64,000 bases of DNA, taken from the NCBI RefSeq assembly GCF_003054265.1, contig NZ_QBKT01000014.1, forward strand, positions 1 through 64,000, in the 5' to 3' direction. The notes below the pieces were generated by a model. The model was not told the DNA's origin. It saw only the letters and a program-made list of their open reading frames with translations, and searched no databases. Below are positions 26,824 through 36,162 of the stretch, piece after piece. The stretch is from Kordia periserrulae. Lineage in GTDB: Bacteria > Bacteroidota > Bacteroidia > Flavobacteriales > Flavobacteriaceae. How positions within the stretch are numbered: the first letter of the stretch is position 1; each line of letters begins with the position of its first letter. Both the position numbers and the translations under genes were made by a program.

Positions 26824-29658
26824 ATGACGAATTACGAAGAAAATATTGAAGTACAAGGCGCTAGAGTTCACAACTTAAAGAACATTGATGTTACGATTCC
26901 CAGAGAGAAACTGGTCGTAATTACAGGACTTTCAGGAAGTGGAAAATCATCGCTCGCTTTTGATACGATTTATGCCGAAGGACAACGCCGCTATATTGAA
27001 ACGTTTTCCGCGTATGCGCGACAGTTTTTAGGCGGATTGGAACGTCCAGACGTGGATAAAATCGACGGTTTATCGCCCGTAATCGCTATTGAGCAAAAAA
27101 CAACTAGCAAAAGCCCGCGTTCTACCGTCGGAACCATTACGGAAATCTACGACTTTCTTCGTTTGTTATTTGCCAGAGCCGCAGATGCGTACAGTTACAA
27201 CTCTGGCGAGCAAATGGTCAGTTATAGCGATGAGCAAATCAAAGACTTAATTTTAAACGATTTCAACGGAAAACGCGTTAATATCCTCGCTCCTATCGTA
27301 CGCTCGCGTAAAGGACATTACCGCGAATTGTTTGAAACCATCGGAAAACAAGGCTTTGTCAAAGTGCGTGTGGATGGTGAAATTTTGGATATTGAAAAAG
27401 GAATGCGCGTTGACCGCTATAAAACCCACGATATCGAAATTGTGATTGATCGTTTAAAGATTGATGACAAGGTAGACAATGACAAACGTCTTACGGAAAC
27501 CATCAAAACAGCGATGTATCACGGTGATGATGTGTTGATGGTGATAGATCAAGATGCGCCTACAGAAGCACGCTATTTTAGTCGTAACTTAATGTGTCCG
27601 TCTTCGGGAATTTCCTATCCAAATCCAGAGCCAAACACCTTTTCGTTCAATTCGCCAAAAGGCATGTGTCCCAACTGTAATGGTTTGGGAACGCTTCATG
27701 AAGTCAACGAAACGAAAGTCATTCCAGATACCAAAGCAACTATTAAAGGCGGTGGTATTGCACCGTTGGGTGACTATAAAAAGTCGTGGATTTTCAAGCA
27801 GTTGGAAATCATTGCGGCACGTTACGATTTCAAACTCAGCGATCCTATCAAAGACATTCCCAAAGAAGCTTTAGACGTCATTCTCAACGGTGGCAACGAA
27901 AAATTCTCTGTGGTCAGCAAAACACTAGGCGTCACGCGCGATTACAAAATTGACTTTGAAGGGATTATTAGTTTTATCAAAAATCAATTTCAAGAAAGCG
28001 ATTCAACTTCTATCAAGCGTTGGGCAAAAAATTACATGGACAAGGTCGATTGCTCCGAATGTGGTGGTTCGCGCTTACGCAAAGAATCGTTGTACTTTAA
28101 AGTCAACAATAAAAATATTGCCGAATTGGCACAAATGGACGTGGTGGAATTGTCTGCTTGGTTTGAAGAATTACAAAACAATCTCTCCGAAAAGCAACAA
28201 AAAATCGCGTCGGAAATCATCAAAGAAATCTCTACGCGGTTGCGATTTTTATTAGATGTGGGTTTAAATTATCTCTCTCTCAACAGAAGTTCCAAATCAC
28301 TTTCGGGCGGCGAAGCACAACGCATTCGTTTGGCAACGCAAATTGGCTCGCAATTGGTCGGTGTCTTATATATTTTGGATGAACCAAGCATCGGATTGCA
28401 CCAACGCGACAACGAAAAACTCATCAATTCTCTAGAATCATTGCGCGACATTGGAAACTCTGTCATTGTGGTAGAACACGACAAAGACATGATAGAACGC
28501 GCCGATCACGTGATTGACATTGGTCCAAAAGCGGGGCGACATGGAGGCGAAATCATCTCAGAAGGTTCGCCGAAAGAATTATTAAAACACAATACCTTAA
28601 CAGCGGAATATTTGAATGGAAAAAAGGAAATTCCTGTTCCAAAAAAACGCAGAAAAGGAAATGGAAATACCTTAATCTTAAAAGAAGCCACAGGTAACAA
28701 CCTAAAAAATGTGTCAGTCGAATTTCCACTCGGAAAAATGATTGGCGTTACAGGCGTTTCGGGAAGTGGAAAATCGACCTTAATCAACGAAACGCTCTAC
28801 CCTATTTTGAATGCGCACTTTTTCAATGCTGTAAAAGAACCAATGCCCTACAAAAGCATCAAAGGTTTAGAACATATTGACAAAGTAATTGACATCAATC
28901 AGTCACCTATTGGGCGTACACCGCGTTCCAATCCTGCTACCTATACAGGCGTTTTTAGCGAAATTCGAAGTCTGTATGCCAAAACTCCCGAAGCGGCGAT
29001 TCGTGGCTACAAACCTGGTCGTTTTAGCTTTAACGTAAAAGGTGGCCGTTGTGAAACCTGTCAAGGAGGCGGATTGCGTGTGATAGAAATGAATTTTTTA
29101 CCAGATGTATATGTCGATTGCGAAACCTGTCAAGGAAAACGCTTTAACCGTGAAACATTAGAAATTCGCTACAAAGGGAAATCTATTGCTGATGTGTTGG
29201 AAATGACCATGAACGAAGCCGTAGCATTCTTTGAACACATTCCTAAAATTCACCGTAAGCTTAAAACCATCAAAGATGTTGGGTTGGGCTATATTACGCT
29301 CGGACAGCAAAGCACCACACTTTCTGGCGGAGAAGCACAACGTATCAAACTAGCTACCGAACTCTCTAAAAAAGACACTGGAAATACGTTTTACATCTTA
29401 GACGAACCTACCACGGGACTGCATTTTGAAGACATTCGCGTGTTGATGGAAGTTTTGAACAAATTGGTCAACAAAGGAAACACCATTGTGGTTATTGAGC
29501 ACAATATGGACGTTATTAAAATGGTCGATTATATTATTGACATTGGCTACGAAGGCGGAAAAGGTGGCGGAAAAGTCATTACCACAGGAACTCCGGAAGA
29601 AGTGGCGAAACACAAAAAAAGTCACACTGCACGCTTCTTAAAGAAGGAATTGAAATAA
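26824..29658 (+). CDS. uvrA: Excinuclease ABC subunit A
   Basis: The protein has 944 residues from the ATG at 26824 (an in-frame TTG at 26812 is less likely). UvrA finds DNA lesions as a dimer and loads UvrB in nucleotide excision repair. Both ABC ATPase halves are present (Walker [15 protein letters not shown] and [14 protein letters not shown]; signatures LSGGEAQRI twice), with the UvrB-binding region between. The C-terminal zinc module (CETCQGG, then CETCQGKR) is intact. The N-terminal zinc module reads CPSSG where two cysteines are usual, so one ligand is missing there. Confidence 0.97.
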   Translation: MTNYEENIEVQGARVHNLKNIDVTIPREKLVVITGLSGSGKSSLAFDTIYAEGQRRYIETFSAYARQFLGGLERPDVDKIDGLSPVIAIEQKTTSKSPRSTVGTITEIYDFLRLLFARAADAYSYNSGEQMVSYSDEQIKDLILNDFNGKRVNILAPIVRSRKGHYRELFETIGKQGFVKVRVDGEILDIEKGMRVDRYKTHDIEIVIDRLKIDDKVDNDKRLTETIKTAMYHGDDVLMVIDQDAPTEARYFSRNLMCPSSGISYPNPEPNTFSFNSPKGMCPNCNGLGTLHEVNETKVIPDTKATIKGGGIAPLGDYKKSWIFKQLEIIAARYDFKLSDPIKDIPKEALDVILNGGNEKFSVVSKTLGVTRDYKIDFEGIISFIKNQFQESDSTSIKRWAKNYMDKVDCSECGGSRLRKESLYFKVNNKNIAELAQMDVVELSAWFEELQNNLSEKQQKIASEIIKEISTRLRFLLDVGLNYLSLNRSSKSLSGGEAQRIRLATQIGSQLVGVLYILDEPSIGLHQRDNEKLINSLESLRDIGNSVIVVEHDKDMIERADHVIDIGPKAGRHGGEIISEGSPKELLKHNTLTAEYLNGKKEIPVPKKRRKGNGNTLILKEATGNNLKNVSVEFPLGKMIGVTGVSGSGKSTLINETLYPILNAHFFNAVKEPMPYKSIKGLEHIDKVIDINQSPIGRTPRSNPATYTGVFSEIRSLYAKTPEAAIRGYKPGRFSFNVKGGRCETCQGGGLRVIEMNFLPDVYVDCETCQGKRFNRETLEIRYKGKSIADVLEMTMNEAVAFFEHIPKIHRKLKTIKDVGLGYITLGQQSTTLSGGEAQRIKLATELSKKDTGNTFYILDEPTTGLHFEDIRVLMEVLNKLVNKGNTIVVIEHNMDVIKMVDYIIDIGYEGGKGGGKVITTGTPEEVAKHKKSHTARFLKKELK

Positions 29659-29765
29659 ATCTATAGTCAATTACTCAGAGGCACGCCCACAAAGCATTCA
29701 GTAGAAACTATTCAAACATTTCGGCACAAGTGTCGGAGCATTATAAATCTCGATTATCAAATAAA

Positions 29766-29797
29766 AAAAGAGTGTCCCCGCCAAGAAACACTCTTTT
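29766..29797 (+). terminator. Terminator downstream of uvrA
   Basis: AAAAGAGTGT (29766-29775) pairs with ACACTCTTTT (29788-29797). It lies about 110 bases after the uvrA stop. Confidence 0.75.
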
Positions 29798-30057
29798 CAC
29801 ACTTTGAATTAATAATAAACTACGTAAACTAAACGCTAAACCTGTTTCGATCCCCTAAATCGATAACACTACAAATAACGCATGAATACTAGAGTTTTCA
29901 GCAAACAAACTATGTGAAACGGAAAAACAAGCCCTGAACGTTCCGTATATTATGTTGAAGATTTGTACTAAGATTAAATTTAAAAACAACTCCGTGCTGT
30001 CACTATTACTTTTTCGTCAATTTTGATAAGAACAAACACGTATATACATCTTTTATT

Positions 30058-30265
30058 GGGGAAAGCTTCCTGCTGACGTGCAACAACAAATTCCCCACGT
30101 TGGAAAGCTTCTCGCAGGTCTGCGAGACGTTTTCCAACGCAAACAAAAGTGTGTTGCAGCACTGCGAGGCGCTTTTGTAACTTCCCGAAAGCTTGCTGCA
30201 CGGCTGCGAGAACGTTTCGGGAACTCCCGAAAGCCTGTTGCATTGCTGCGAGAAGCTTTCGGGAG
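30058..30265. repeat. Five tandem hairpin units with covarying arms
   Basis: Units lie at 30058-30096, 30098-30139, 30143-30178, 30182-30223 and 30224-30265. The closing arms are GGGGAA/TTCCCC, CGTTGGAAA/TTTCCAACG, ACAAAAG/CTTTTGT, TTCCCGAAA/TTTCGGGAA and CTCCCGAAAGC/GCTTTCGGGAG. A related interior (AAAGCTT, CTGC, CTGCGAG) runs through most units. Both strands stay open through the block with a 14-residue period, but no start, signal or family makes a protein convincing. The block sits in the 915-bp gap between uvrA and the cassette array. Confidence 0.8.
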
Positions 30266-30406
30266 TGATTTTATTGCGAATTATGCAATGAAATCATGAA
30301 AAATGATGTTTTTATTAAAAGATTCGTAAAATGATTGTTTTTTAGTTTTTATAAATCTTTCTTGTTATTGGTTGAAATGGTGAGTAGTTCTCTCCAAATT
30401 ACGGAA

Positions 30407-30532
30407 AACCGCATTGTGTATGTGTGGGTTTTGTTTTACATTTATGGACAATAGCGGGAAGTTGTTGTAAAATTAGTTCCTGTTAGTTACCAAATTTGGT
30501 ATGTAAACAGGAATTCCTGTTATGCATACGTT
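30407..30532 (+). repeat. 126-bp cassette-boundary site, type E, copy 1
   Basis: The site runs from AAC to GTT in 126 bp, the same length as the copies at 36336-36461 and 47887-48012. Its right half contains a perfect TACCAAATTTGGTA palindrome nested in TTCCTGTT/AACAGGAA arms, and AACAGGAATTCCTGTT, also palindromic. It directly precedes the unit with the gene at 30574. Confidence 0.65.
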
Positions 30533-30573
30533 AGCTGCAAGGTTGAACGAACACCTAGAAAACAAAGAAAAAT

Positions 30574-31467
30574 TTGAAATACGAAAATAGACTTATAGCA
30601 TTTATAGATATTCTTGGGTTTAAAGAAATTGTTCGTTCATCTGAAAAAGATGATTCAAAAATTGAATTTCTGTACTCTGTATTAGACTATCTAAAAAGTT
30701 GGGAAACATCTGAAAGTTGGAGTTCACAGTTAGTGGAAATAGAGGAAGATGCACAAAAAAAAGGAGTTGAAAACTTTGACATTAGAGACAAAACAAATAG
30801 CACATCATTTTCGGACAGTATTGTAGTATCTGTAAAAGTTGAAAATAATGTCAATGAAATGGCTTCTACATTAATAGTCAACCTTGCTTATATCGGAGCA
30901 ATTCTTTTTGAAAAAGGAATTTTATTTAGAGGTGGACTTACAATTGGAAATCTAATTCATAACGAAAACGGAACCGTTTTTGGGCAAGGTTTGATAGATG
31001 CATACCAACTTGAAAGTAATAATGCAAAGTTTCCAAGAATTGTGTTATCAGATAAACTTTTAAAACAACTAAACTACCCGCTTGAAACCAAAAGAAATAG
31101 ATATCCTTATCACCAATATCTTGAAAGATTCAATGATGGTTGTGTTGGATTTCATCAAATGATTTATTTTCAAGTTATTGAGAGTTGGATCGAAATGACC
31201 GATGAAAAAATAAAAATAAGTTTAGGGAAAATTAGAAAAGTTATAGTAAACGGACTTGATACGAGTTTTGAAAATCCGAGCGTGTTTGAGAAGTTTAAAT
31301 GGCTTAAAGAACAATATAACAAACTCATAATTCTTAATGATTTTGACTTCGAGACAAAAACACACGAGAATATAAAATTGAAAATTAGAGAATTAAACGA
31401 AGGAATTCACGGTCATAACGTTCATTATAAATATACTGATGACTTTTATGACTCAACGAAAAAATAA
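30574..31467 (+). CDS. Class III nucleotide-cyclase-like protein in a cassette
   Basis: The protein has 297 residues from a TTG start; no earlier ATG is in frame. FIDILGFKEIV at residues 10-20, then SFSDSIVVS near 86 and RGGLTIGNLIHNENG near 127 follow the pattern of class III cyclase cores, with two candidate metal-binding aspartates. Pycsar antiphage cyclases are one branch of this fold, so a defence role is possible, but no effector gene adjoins and the usual sequence of adenylate cyclases is not matched closely. Composition is AT-rich. The gene fills a cassette whose ends are GTTAGCTGC (30530) and GCAGCTAAC (31474). Confidence 0.5.
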   Translation: MKYENRLIAFIDILGFKEIVRSSEKDDSKIEFLYSVLDYLKSWETSESWSSQLVEIEEDAQKKGVENFDIRDKTNSTSFSDSIVVSVKVENNVNEMASTLIVNLAYIGAILFEKGILFRGGLTIGNLIHNENGTVFGQGLIDAYQLESNNAKFPRIVLSDKLLKQLNYPLETKRNRYPYHQYLERFNDGCVGFHQMIYFQVIESWIEMTDEKIKISLGKIRKVIVNGLDTSFENPSVFEKFKWLKEQYNKLIILNDFDFETKTHENIKLKIRELNEGIHGHNVHYKYTDDFYDSTKK

Positions 31468-31479
31468 AACCCAGCAGCT

Positions 31480-31956
31480 AACACCGGTAACCGTTGCACA
31501 ACCCAATAATCCCACAAAAAACAAGGCATTCTTAGCACTTTTAAGAGTGCCTTTCTTTTGAACCTCCCTATTGAACTCTAAAATTTGCACCGCTTACAAT
31601 CCAGCTACAGCTGTTATATAGTGACTTTATTTTGAAAATGATTAAACCAAACGATTTAGCGCCACTTTTTGTCGTTGTTGAAATGAATTTTAGATATTTT
31701 TTAAAGTTGTAAACAATGACTAAATTCAATCACTTAACTGAAAATTGTTGAATAATTTTTCTTGATAGATTTTCTTGCCTTGCATATCCTAAGATACGCA
31801 ATTATTCAATATCTTACACTTGTGCAACAGGCACACGGTGTATAATTAATAAGATTGAATTTCCTCAGCGGAAATTCAATCTTATTAATTATCTTTCCGA
31901 AACAATGGAAAAGGACTTCCCTCCTTTTCCTGCAAAAAATCATACACAAATACGTT
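31480..31956 (+). repeat. Cassette-boundary site interrupted by non-coding element 1
   Basis: AAC (31480) and GTT (31954) bracket the site. Removing the inserted element (31487-31832) and one copy of the flanking 6-base repeat leaves about 125 bp, matching the intact sites. The right part holds two strong hairpins: perfect 23-bp arms at 31842-31864 and 31870-31892 with loop TCAGC, and GGAAAAGGA/TCCTTTTCC at 31907-31930. Confidence 0.65.
31487..31832. mobile_element. Non-coding 346-bp element with inverted ends, copy 1 (full)
   Basis: The left end holds GTTGCACAA (31493) and the right end TTGTGCAAC (31820-31828). Inside are a terminator hairpin (31523-31557) and inverted TTGAATAATT/AATTATTCAA arms (31748-31757, 31800-31809). 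It is flanked by ACACCG and ACACGG, an imperfect direct repeat. No gene is convincing; a short minus-strand frame of about 40 codons is shared between copies. It resembles a non-autonomous (MITE-like) insertion. Confidence 0.65.
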
Positions 31957-31969
31957 GTTCGTCAGCTGA

Positions 31970-32743
31970 ATGAAAATACGTTATAAACATAAAGAAAAAG
32001 CAAAAAATGCCAAATTAGAGCAAGAAAATTATCAAGTTCTTGGATATGGAGATTTTAGTACTGAGTCGAATATATTTCTTATTGCAAATGACGAATTGAA
32101 AATTTTGAATTTTGACCAAACTTCTGTCGAAATAATTGATGATGATTTATCTGAATACGTAAGAAGAGATGATTTGAATTATGGTAAAAGGTTCTATTTA
32201 AACTCTAAATTAAATCAAGTTAGAAATGATTTAATTAAGTATTCTGATTTAACATTTTCATCAATTTGGAATTTTAGTAGAAACTATAAATTTTTTAAGG
32301 AAAGTAATTATGAGATATCCGACTTTTATAAAGATTATGTTTTGAATGAGGAATATAAACTAAATCTAATTGAAGGGTTTCTGATTTTTGCGAACGATTA
32401 TATTGATAGAAAATTTGGAGTAGACCATTACAGAGAAGCCTTTAATTTTTACAAAACTGAATCTTTGGAATTATTAGTTCAAAAAAAAACAGATGACATT
32501 CAGTTTTTTGAAAGTAAAAGTTATTCAAATACACTAATGAACTTTATTAGTGAGACTTTGTGGGACGAAAATCAGAATGAGGAAAAATCTAAAAGCCATA
32601 GACTTCATTTTTTTTGGCTAATTGACTCTCTATTTTTAGAAGAAATAACAAGTATTCAACGTTTAAAAACTTTTTATGATGATTGTCTTATTATAGAATA
32701 TAACAAGAATTATTATGTTCTTAATAAATATTGGTGGGGATAA
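31970..32743 (+). CDS. Cassette-borne protein of unknown function
   Basis: The protein has 257 residues, is soluble, and is rich in Asn, Phe, Tyr and Lys. No membrane segment or signal peptide is present, and I recognise no domain. An N-terminal beta-rich part (about 1-60) is followed by helices and a C-terminal segment ending in YYVLNKYWWG. Single, AT-rich, and enclosed by boundary sites (GTT at 31954, AAC at 32760), it is one cassette. The imperfect pairing of its ends (GTTGTTCG against CGAAC plus CAAC) is weaker than for the other units. Confidence 0.6.
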   Translation: MKIRYKHKEKAKNAKLEQENYQVLGYGDFSTESNIFLIANDELKILNFDQTSVEIIDDDLSEYVRRDDLNYGKRFYLNSKLNQVRNDLIKYSDLTFSSIWNFSRNYKFFKESNYEISDFYKDYVLNEEYKLNLIEGFLIFANDYIDRKFGVDHYREAFNFYKTESLELLVQKKTDDIQFFESKSYSNTLMNFISETLWDENQNEEKSKSHRLHFFWLIDSLFLEEITSIQRLKTFYDDCLIIEYNKNYYVLNKYWWG

Positions 32744-32759
32744 TAAAAGCCGAACGCAC

Positions 32760-32880
32760 AACACGGTATATAAGCAATAGCGAGACAGTGCAAAAACCAA
32801 TCGAAATGACTTTTAATAAATTTTGTACATTAGCCTAACGGCAGTAGTTTTAAGTACTACTGCATATATACTTTATCGTT
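32760..32880 (+). repeat. Intact 121-bp cassette-boundary site
   Basis: It begins AACACGGTATATAAG and ends CATATATACTTTATCGTT, with outer bases that can pair, and holds a perfect GCAGTAGT/ACTACTGC hairpin (32841-32863). It lies between the genes at 31970 and 32923. Confidence 0.65.
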
Positions 32881-32922
32881 GGGGCACATGTGAAAAGAAA
32901 ACACAAAAGAACTATCATCTAA

Positions 32923-34143
32923 ATGAATCAATTTTTGAATCAATGGGGAGAAGCAGCGTATACTAGTCTAGGATTTTTCTGGATGGCAATGTGGGCTTTT
33001 GTTTTGGGATATATTGTCAGTTCATTGATACAGGTTTTCATTACTGAAAAACGAATGCAAAAAGTAATGGGAAATAAAGATGGGAAAAGTGTTCTGCTGG
33101 GTACTTTCTTTGGATTAATAAGTAGTTCTTGTAGTTTTTCTGCTTTAGCAACTTCAAAATCTTTGTTCCAAAAAGGGGCTAGCTTTGTTTCATCAATCGC
33201 CTTTTTACTAGCTTCGACCAATCTTGTAATTGAGCTCGGTATCATAATTTCCATTTTCTTAGGTTGGCAGTTTGTCGTTGGAGAATACGTTGGCGGAATA
33301 TTACTCATTCTATTTAGTTGGTTTCTTATCCTAATTATCAAACCTAAAAAACTTATTAAAAATGCACGGCATAACCTGAATTCATCTAATCAGAAAGAGC
33401 AGCTTGACCAAAAAACTTTTACTGAAAAAATAAAATCTGAGGAAAAATGGGCTAAGGTTGGGAAACAGTATGCAATGGAGTGGAAAATGGTTTGGAAAGA
33501 TGTAACCGTAGGATTCACGATAGCAGGAATTGTTGCTGCTTTTGTACCAGACTCATTCTTTCAAACACTTTTCATCAATACTAGCAACGGGCAGCAGTCA
33601 TTCGATTTTTTTACTTTACTTGAACACGTTATTGTTGGGCCGGTAGCAGCATTCCTAACATTTATTGGTTCAATGGGCAATATCCCACTTGCTGCTTTGC
33701 TTTTTGGAAAAGGAGTAAGCTTTGCAGGAGTAATGGCTTTCATATTTAGTGACCTTGTAGTATTTCCCGTTTTACGTATCAATGCAAAGTACTATGGTTG
33801 GAGAATGTCTTTTTTTATATTGTTCTTGTTGTTTACATCACTTGTGGTTACTTCGTTACTATTGCATTATGGGTTCAATTTGCTAGACCTCATACCTGAA
33901 TCTAATGTAACAAGCATAACAGAAAAAGAACATTTTAAAATAGATTATACTTTCTATTTAAATCTCGGTTTCCTGGCTTTGTCGGGAGTTCTAATCTATT
34001 TCGGATTTTATAAAGGAAAAGATGTAATGCACTATAAAGAAATGGCACCCAAAAGCCCATTGCTTGAAAAAGTATTGAAATGGTTTGCAATCGTAAGCTA
34101 TGTATGGTTGATAATTGGAATAGCTTTAAAATATCTGATTTAG
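32923..34143 (+). CDS. ArsP/YraQ-type permease (PF03773-like)
   Basis: The protein has 406 residues with about ten hydrophobic helices, a central hydrophilic loop (about 147-185) and a repeated architecture. Family marks are SSSCSFSALATSKSLFQKGA in the first half and GSMGNIPLAALLFGKGVSFA with FSDLVVFPVLRIN in the second. Some members (ArsP) export trivalent organoarsenicals; others have unknown substrates. The SCSF cysteine fits a metalloid-linked role but does not prove it. No ars genes adjoin; it is alone in a cassette with ends GTTGGGGCA and TGCCCCAAC. Confidence 0.8.
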   Translation: MNQFLNQWGEAAYTSLGFFWMAMWAFVLGYIVSSLIQVFITEKRMQKVMGNKDGKSVLLGTFFGLISSSCSFSALATSKSLFQKGASFVSSIAFLLASTNLVIELGIIISIFLGWQFVVGEYVGGILLILFSWFLILIIKPKKLIKNARHNLNSSNQKEQLDQKTFTEKIKSEEKWAKVGKQYAMEWKMVWKDVTVGFTIAGIVAAFVPDSFFQTLFINTSNGQQSFDFFTLLEHVIVGPVAAFLTFIGSMGNIPLAALLFGKGVSFAGVMAFIFSDLVVFPVLRINAKYYGWRMSFFILFLLFTSLVVTSLLLHYGFNLLDLIPESNVTSITEKEHFKIDYTFYLNLGFLALSGVLIYFGFYKGKDVMHYKEMAPKSPLLEKVLKWFAIVSYVWLIIGIALKYLI

Positions 34144-34174
34144 AAAGGTTTAAACAAATAAAACACAATGCCCC

Positions 34175-34647
34175 AACATTGGTAACCATTACACAACCCA
34201 ATAATTCAAAAAAACAAGGAATTCTTAGCGCTTTTAAGAGTGCCTTTCTTTTGAGCTTCCCTATTGAACTCTAAAATTTGCACCGCTTACAATCCAGCTA
34301 CAGCTGTTATATAGTGACTTTATTTTGAAAATGATTAAACCAAACGATTTAGCGCCACTTTTTGCCGTTGATGAAATGAATTTTAGGTATTTTTTAAAGT
34401 TGTAAATAATGACTAAATTCAATCACTTAATTGAAAATTGTTGAATAATTTTTCTTGATAGATTTTCTTGCCTTGCATACAATAAGATACGCAATTATTC
34501 AATATCTTAGACTTGTGCAACAGGCACATTGTATATAAAAAATAGGCGAAACAATAGTAAAACCAATGTTTTTGACTTGTATCCAACTTTGTACTTAACC
34601 GAAAGTTTAGTACTTCGAAATCGCCTACTTTTCATATACTAAACGTT
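34175..34647 (+). repeat. Cassette-boundary site interrupted by non-coding element 2
   Basis: AAC (34175) and GTT (34645) bracket the site. Without the inserted element and one repeat copy it is 123 bp. The long arms 34531-34549 and 34621-34639 pair at 17 of 19 positions, a strong cruciform typical of folded recombination sites. Confidence 0.7.
34182..34525. mobile_element. Non-coding 344-bp element, copy 2 (full)
   Basis: It is nearly identical to 31487-31832 throughout. It is flanked on both sides by a perfect direct repeat ACATTG (34176-34181 and 34526-34531), as left by a transposition event. It sits a few bases inside the AAC end of the boundary site, as does copy 1. Confidence 0.7.
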
Positions 34648-34681
34648 ACCATTAATTTAATCCGCAACCTAAAATATTCTA

Positions 34682-35161
34682 ATGAATACATTTTTAATAA
34701 TTATCGGAATCTTAATTCTTTTCTATATTCTTCATAGAATATTGATGAATTGGCAAATAAACAAATCAATTGATTATTTCATTGAAAATGCTGAAACAGT
34801 TACGAAAACACCTGAAATGATTGAGAAAGAAGAGATTTTAAAAAACCGTATAGAGGACTTAAAGAAAAAGAATTACCATAATGAATTAGATTTACTTTAT
34901 GATCTTTCCTCTGTGTACATATTAGAAATGCTTAAAGATGAATCTGGTTGGACATTGAATAAAAATGATTTCAGAATTAAAAGAGTAAATGAAACGGAAT
35001 TAAAAACCCGATTAAAAATTTCACATTTTTCAGGTAATGAGAGGGTTTATCAAATTAATTATACTCAAGGATTACAAAAATTTACAGATATTAATAACTA
35101 TAAAGTTGGAATGAAAATGTTAGATATTTTCTGTCAAGAATTAGATACGTTTTATAAGTAA
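34682..35161 (+). CDS. Cassette-borne membrane-anchored protein of unknown function
   Basis: The protein has 159 residues. One N-terminal hydrophobic helix (about 3-20) anchors a charged helical region and a small beta-rich C-terminal domain (about 95-145). No family is recognised. AT-rich and monocistronic, it is enclosed by unit ends GTTACCATTA (34645) and TAATGGTAAC (35169), a perfect 10-base match. Confidence 0.6.
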   Translation: MNTFLIIIGILILFYILHRILMNWQINKSIDYFIENAETVTKTPEMIEKEEILKNRIEDLKKKNYHNELDLLYDLSSVYILEMLKDESGWTLNKNDFRIKRVNETELKTRLKISHFSGNERVYQINYTQGLQKFTDINNYKVGMKMLDIFCQELDTFYK

Positions 35162-35182
35162 AAAAAACTAATGGTAACAATG

Positions 35183-35400
35183 GTAACCGTTGCACAACCC
35201 AATAATTCTACAAAAAACAAGGCATTCTTAGCACTTTTAAGAGTGCCTTTCTTTTGAGCTTTCCTATTGAACTCTAAAATTTGCACCGCTTACAACCCAG
35301 TTATAGTGACCAAATAGTGACTTTATCAAAGCAAGCGATTTAGCGCTCCTTTTTTGCCCTTTTGGAGATGAGTTTCAAGTACTTTATCCAAAATTACTAT
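35183..35400. mobile_element. Non-coding element, copy 3 (right end lost)
   Basis: The left ~215 bases match copies 1 and 2, including GTTGCACAAC at 35189 and the terminator hairpin; similarity fades after about 35400, and the right inverted end is absent. The next gene (35470) follows where the rest of the element and the boundary site would have been. Confidence 0.6.
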
Positions 35401-35469
35401 CTTTAACCTAGTAACTGACGGTTATGCAAAACCTTTAGTAGATAGTAAAACCCCTAAAATAATCCCAAT

Positions 35470-36147
35470 ATGGAAAAATGCTTTTTTAGTACTATTGCAA
35501 TTATTTTGTTCTCACTAAACGTAAATGCACAAAATTGTCCTTTTGATAATACCTTTTATAGAGATTTGACGCCTCCATCCTCAGGTGCAACCGTTAGTGA
35601 CCCTTGTGTTTTTGGTGGTGATCTCATCACTGTGAATGTTACACTAGGTGAAACGTATGACTTTTCAACATGTTCAACAAATACACTTGATTTAACCATG
35701 ACGCTATATAATACCGCAGGAACAGACATTCTAGCAACGGATGATGATGGTTGTGGTCCATTTGCTGGTCCAGCAACCATTAGCTGGACGGCAACCTATA
35801 CAGGAACTGTCAATCTCTTAGTAGATGAATTTCCTTGTAATAGTGGCACCAATTGTATCACTTTGGACGTCACTTGGCAAGAGACATTAGGAACTAGTGA
35901 TGATTTCGTTTTTGATCAAGTATCTATCTATCCGAATCCAACTTCCGAAGTAGTATACATTAATTTAAGAGATCTAAAAGATGCTGTAACCTTACAAATA
36001 TTCGATATAAATGGTCGTGTACTACACACGAAACGCATCCTTCAAAGCAAGGTAGTTCAATTCAAATTAAATGCTCCTACAGGTTTGTATTTTATTGAAT
36101 TACGTTCAGAAGATCGAAAGAGTATCTACAAATTGATTAAAAACTAA
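35470..36147 (+). CDS. Small secreted protein with T9SS sorting domain
   Basis: The protein has 225 residues. A signal peptide (1-20, ending VNAQ) is followed by a beta-sandwich (about 22-138) with cysteines that may form disulfides, rich in Thr, Asp and Gly, and a C-terminal T9SS type A sorting domain (about 145-225; VSIYPNPTSEVVYINL, then TGLYFIELRSEDRKSIYKL). It would be exported by the type IX system. The mature part is only about 120 residues, so a binding or structural role is likelier than catalysis. Its downstream edge reads AAC-N10-GTT (36156-36171), as at other element junctions. Confidence 0.82.
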   Translation: MEKCFFSTIAIILFSLNVNAQNCPFDNTFYRDLTPPSSGATVSDPCVFGGDLITVNVTLGETYDFSTCSTNTLDLTMTLYNTAGTDILATDDDGCGPFAGPATISWTATYTGTVNLLVDEFPCNSGTNCITLDVTWQETLGTSDDFVFDQVSIYPNPTSEVVYINLRDLKDAVTLQIFDINGRVLHTKRILQSKVVQFKLNAPTGLYFIELRSEDRKSIYKLIKN

Positions 36148-36162
36148 TGTTTGCCAACAACA

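Noticed and set aside
30058..30265. CRISPR array
   Set aside because: Units are hairpins joined almost directly with varied arms; there are no identical repeats separated by unique spacers and no cas genes.
30058..30299. Open frames on both strands through the hairpin array that repeat every 14 residues
   Set aside because: The period is that of the 42-bp DNA repeat, both strands are open equally, and there is no conserved start or family match. A structural repeat explains it better than a protein.
31487..31832. A non-coding integron cassette rather than an insertion
   Set aside because: Its inverted ends resemble cassette ends, but it lies inside the AAC end of the site with a 6-base direct repeat, and its removal restores the normal site length. 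Insertion by transposition fits better.
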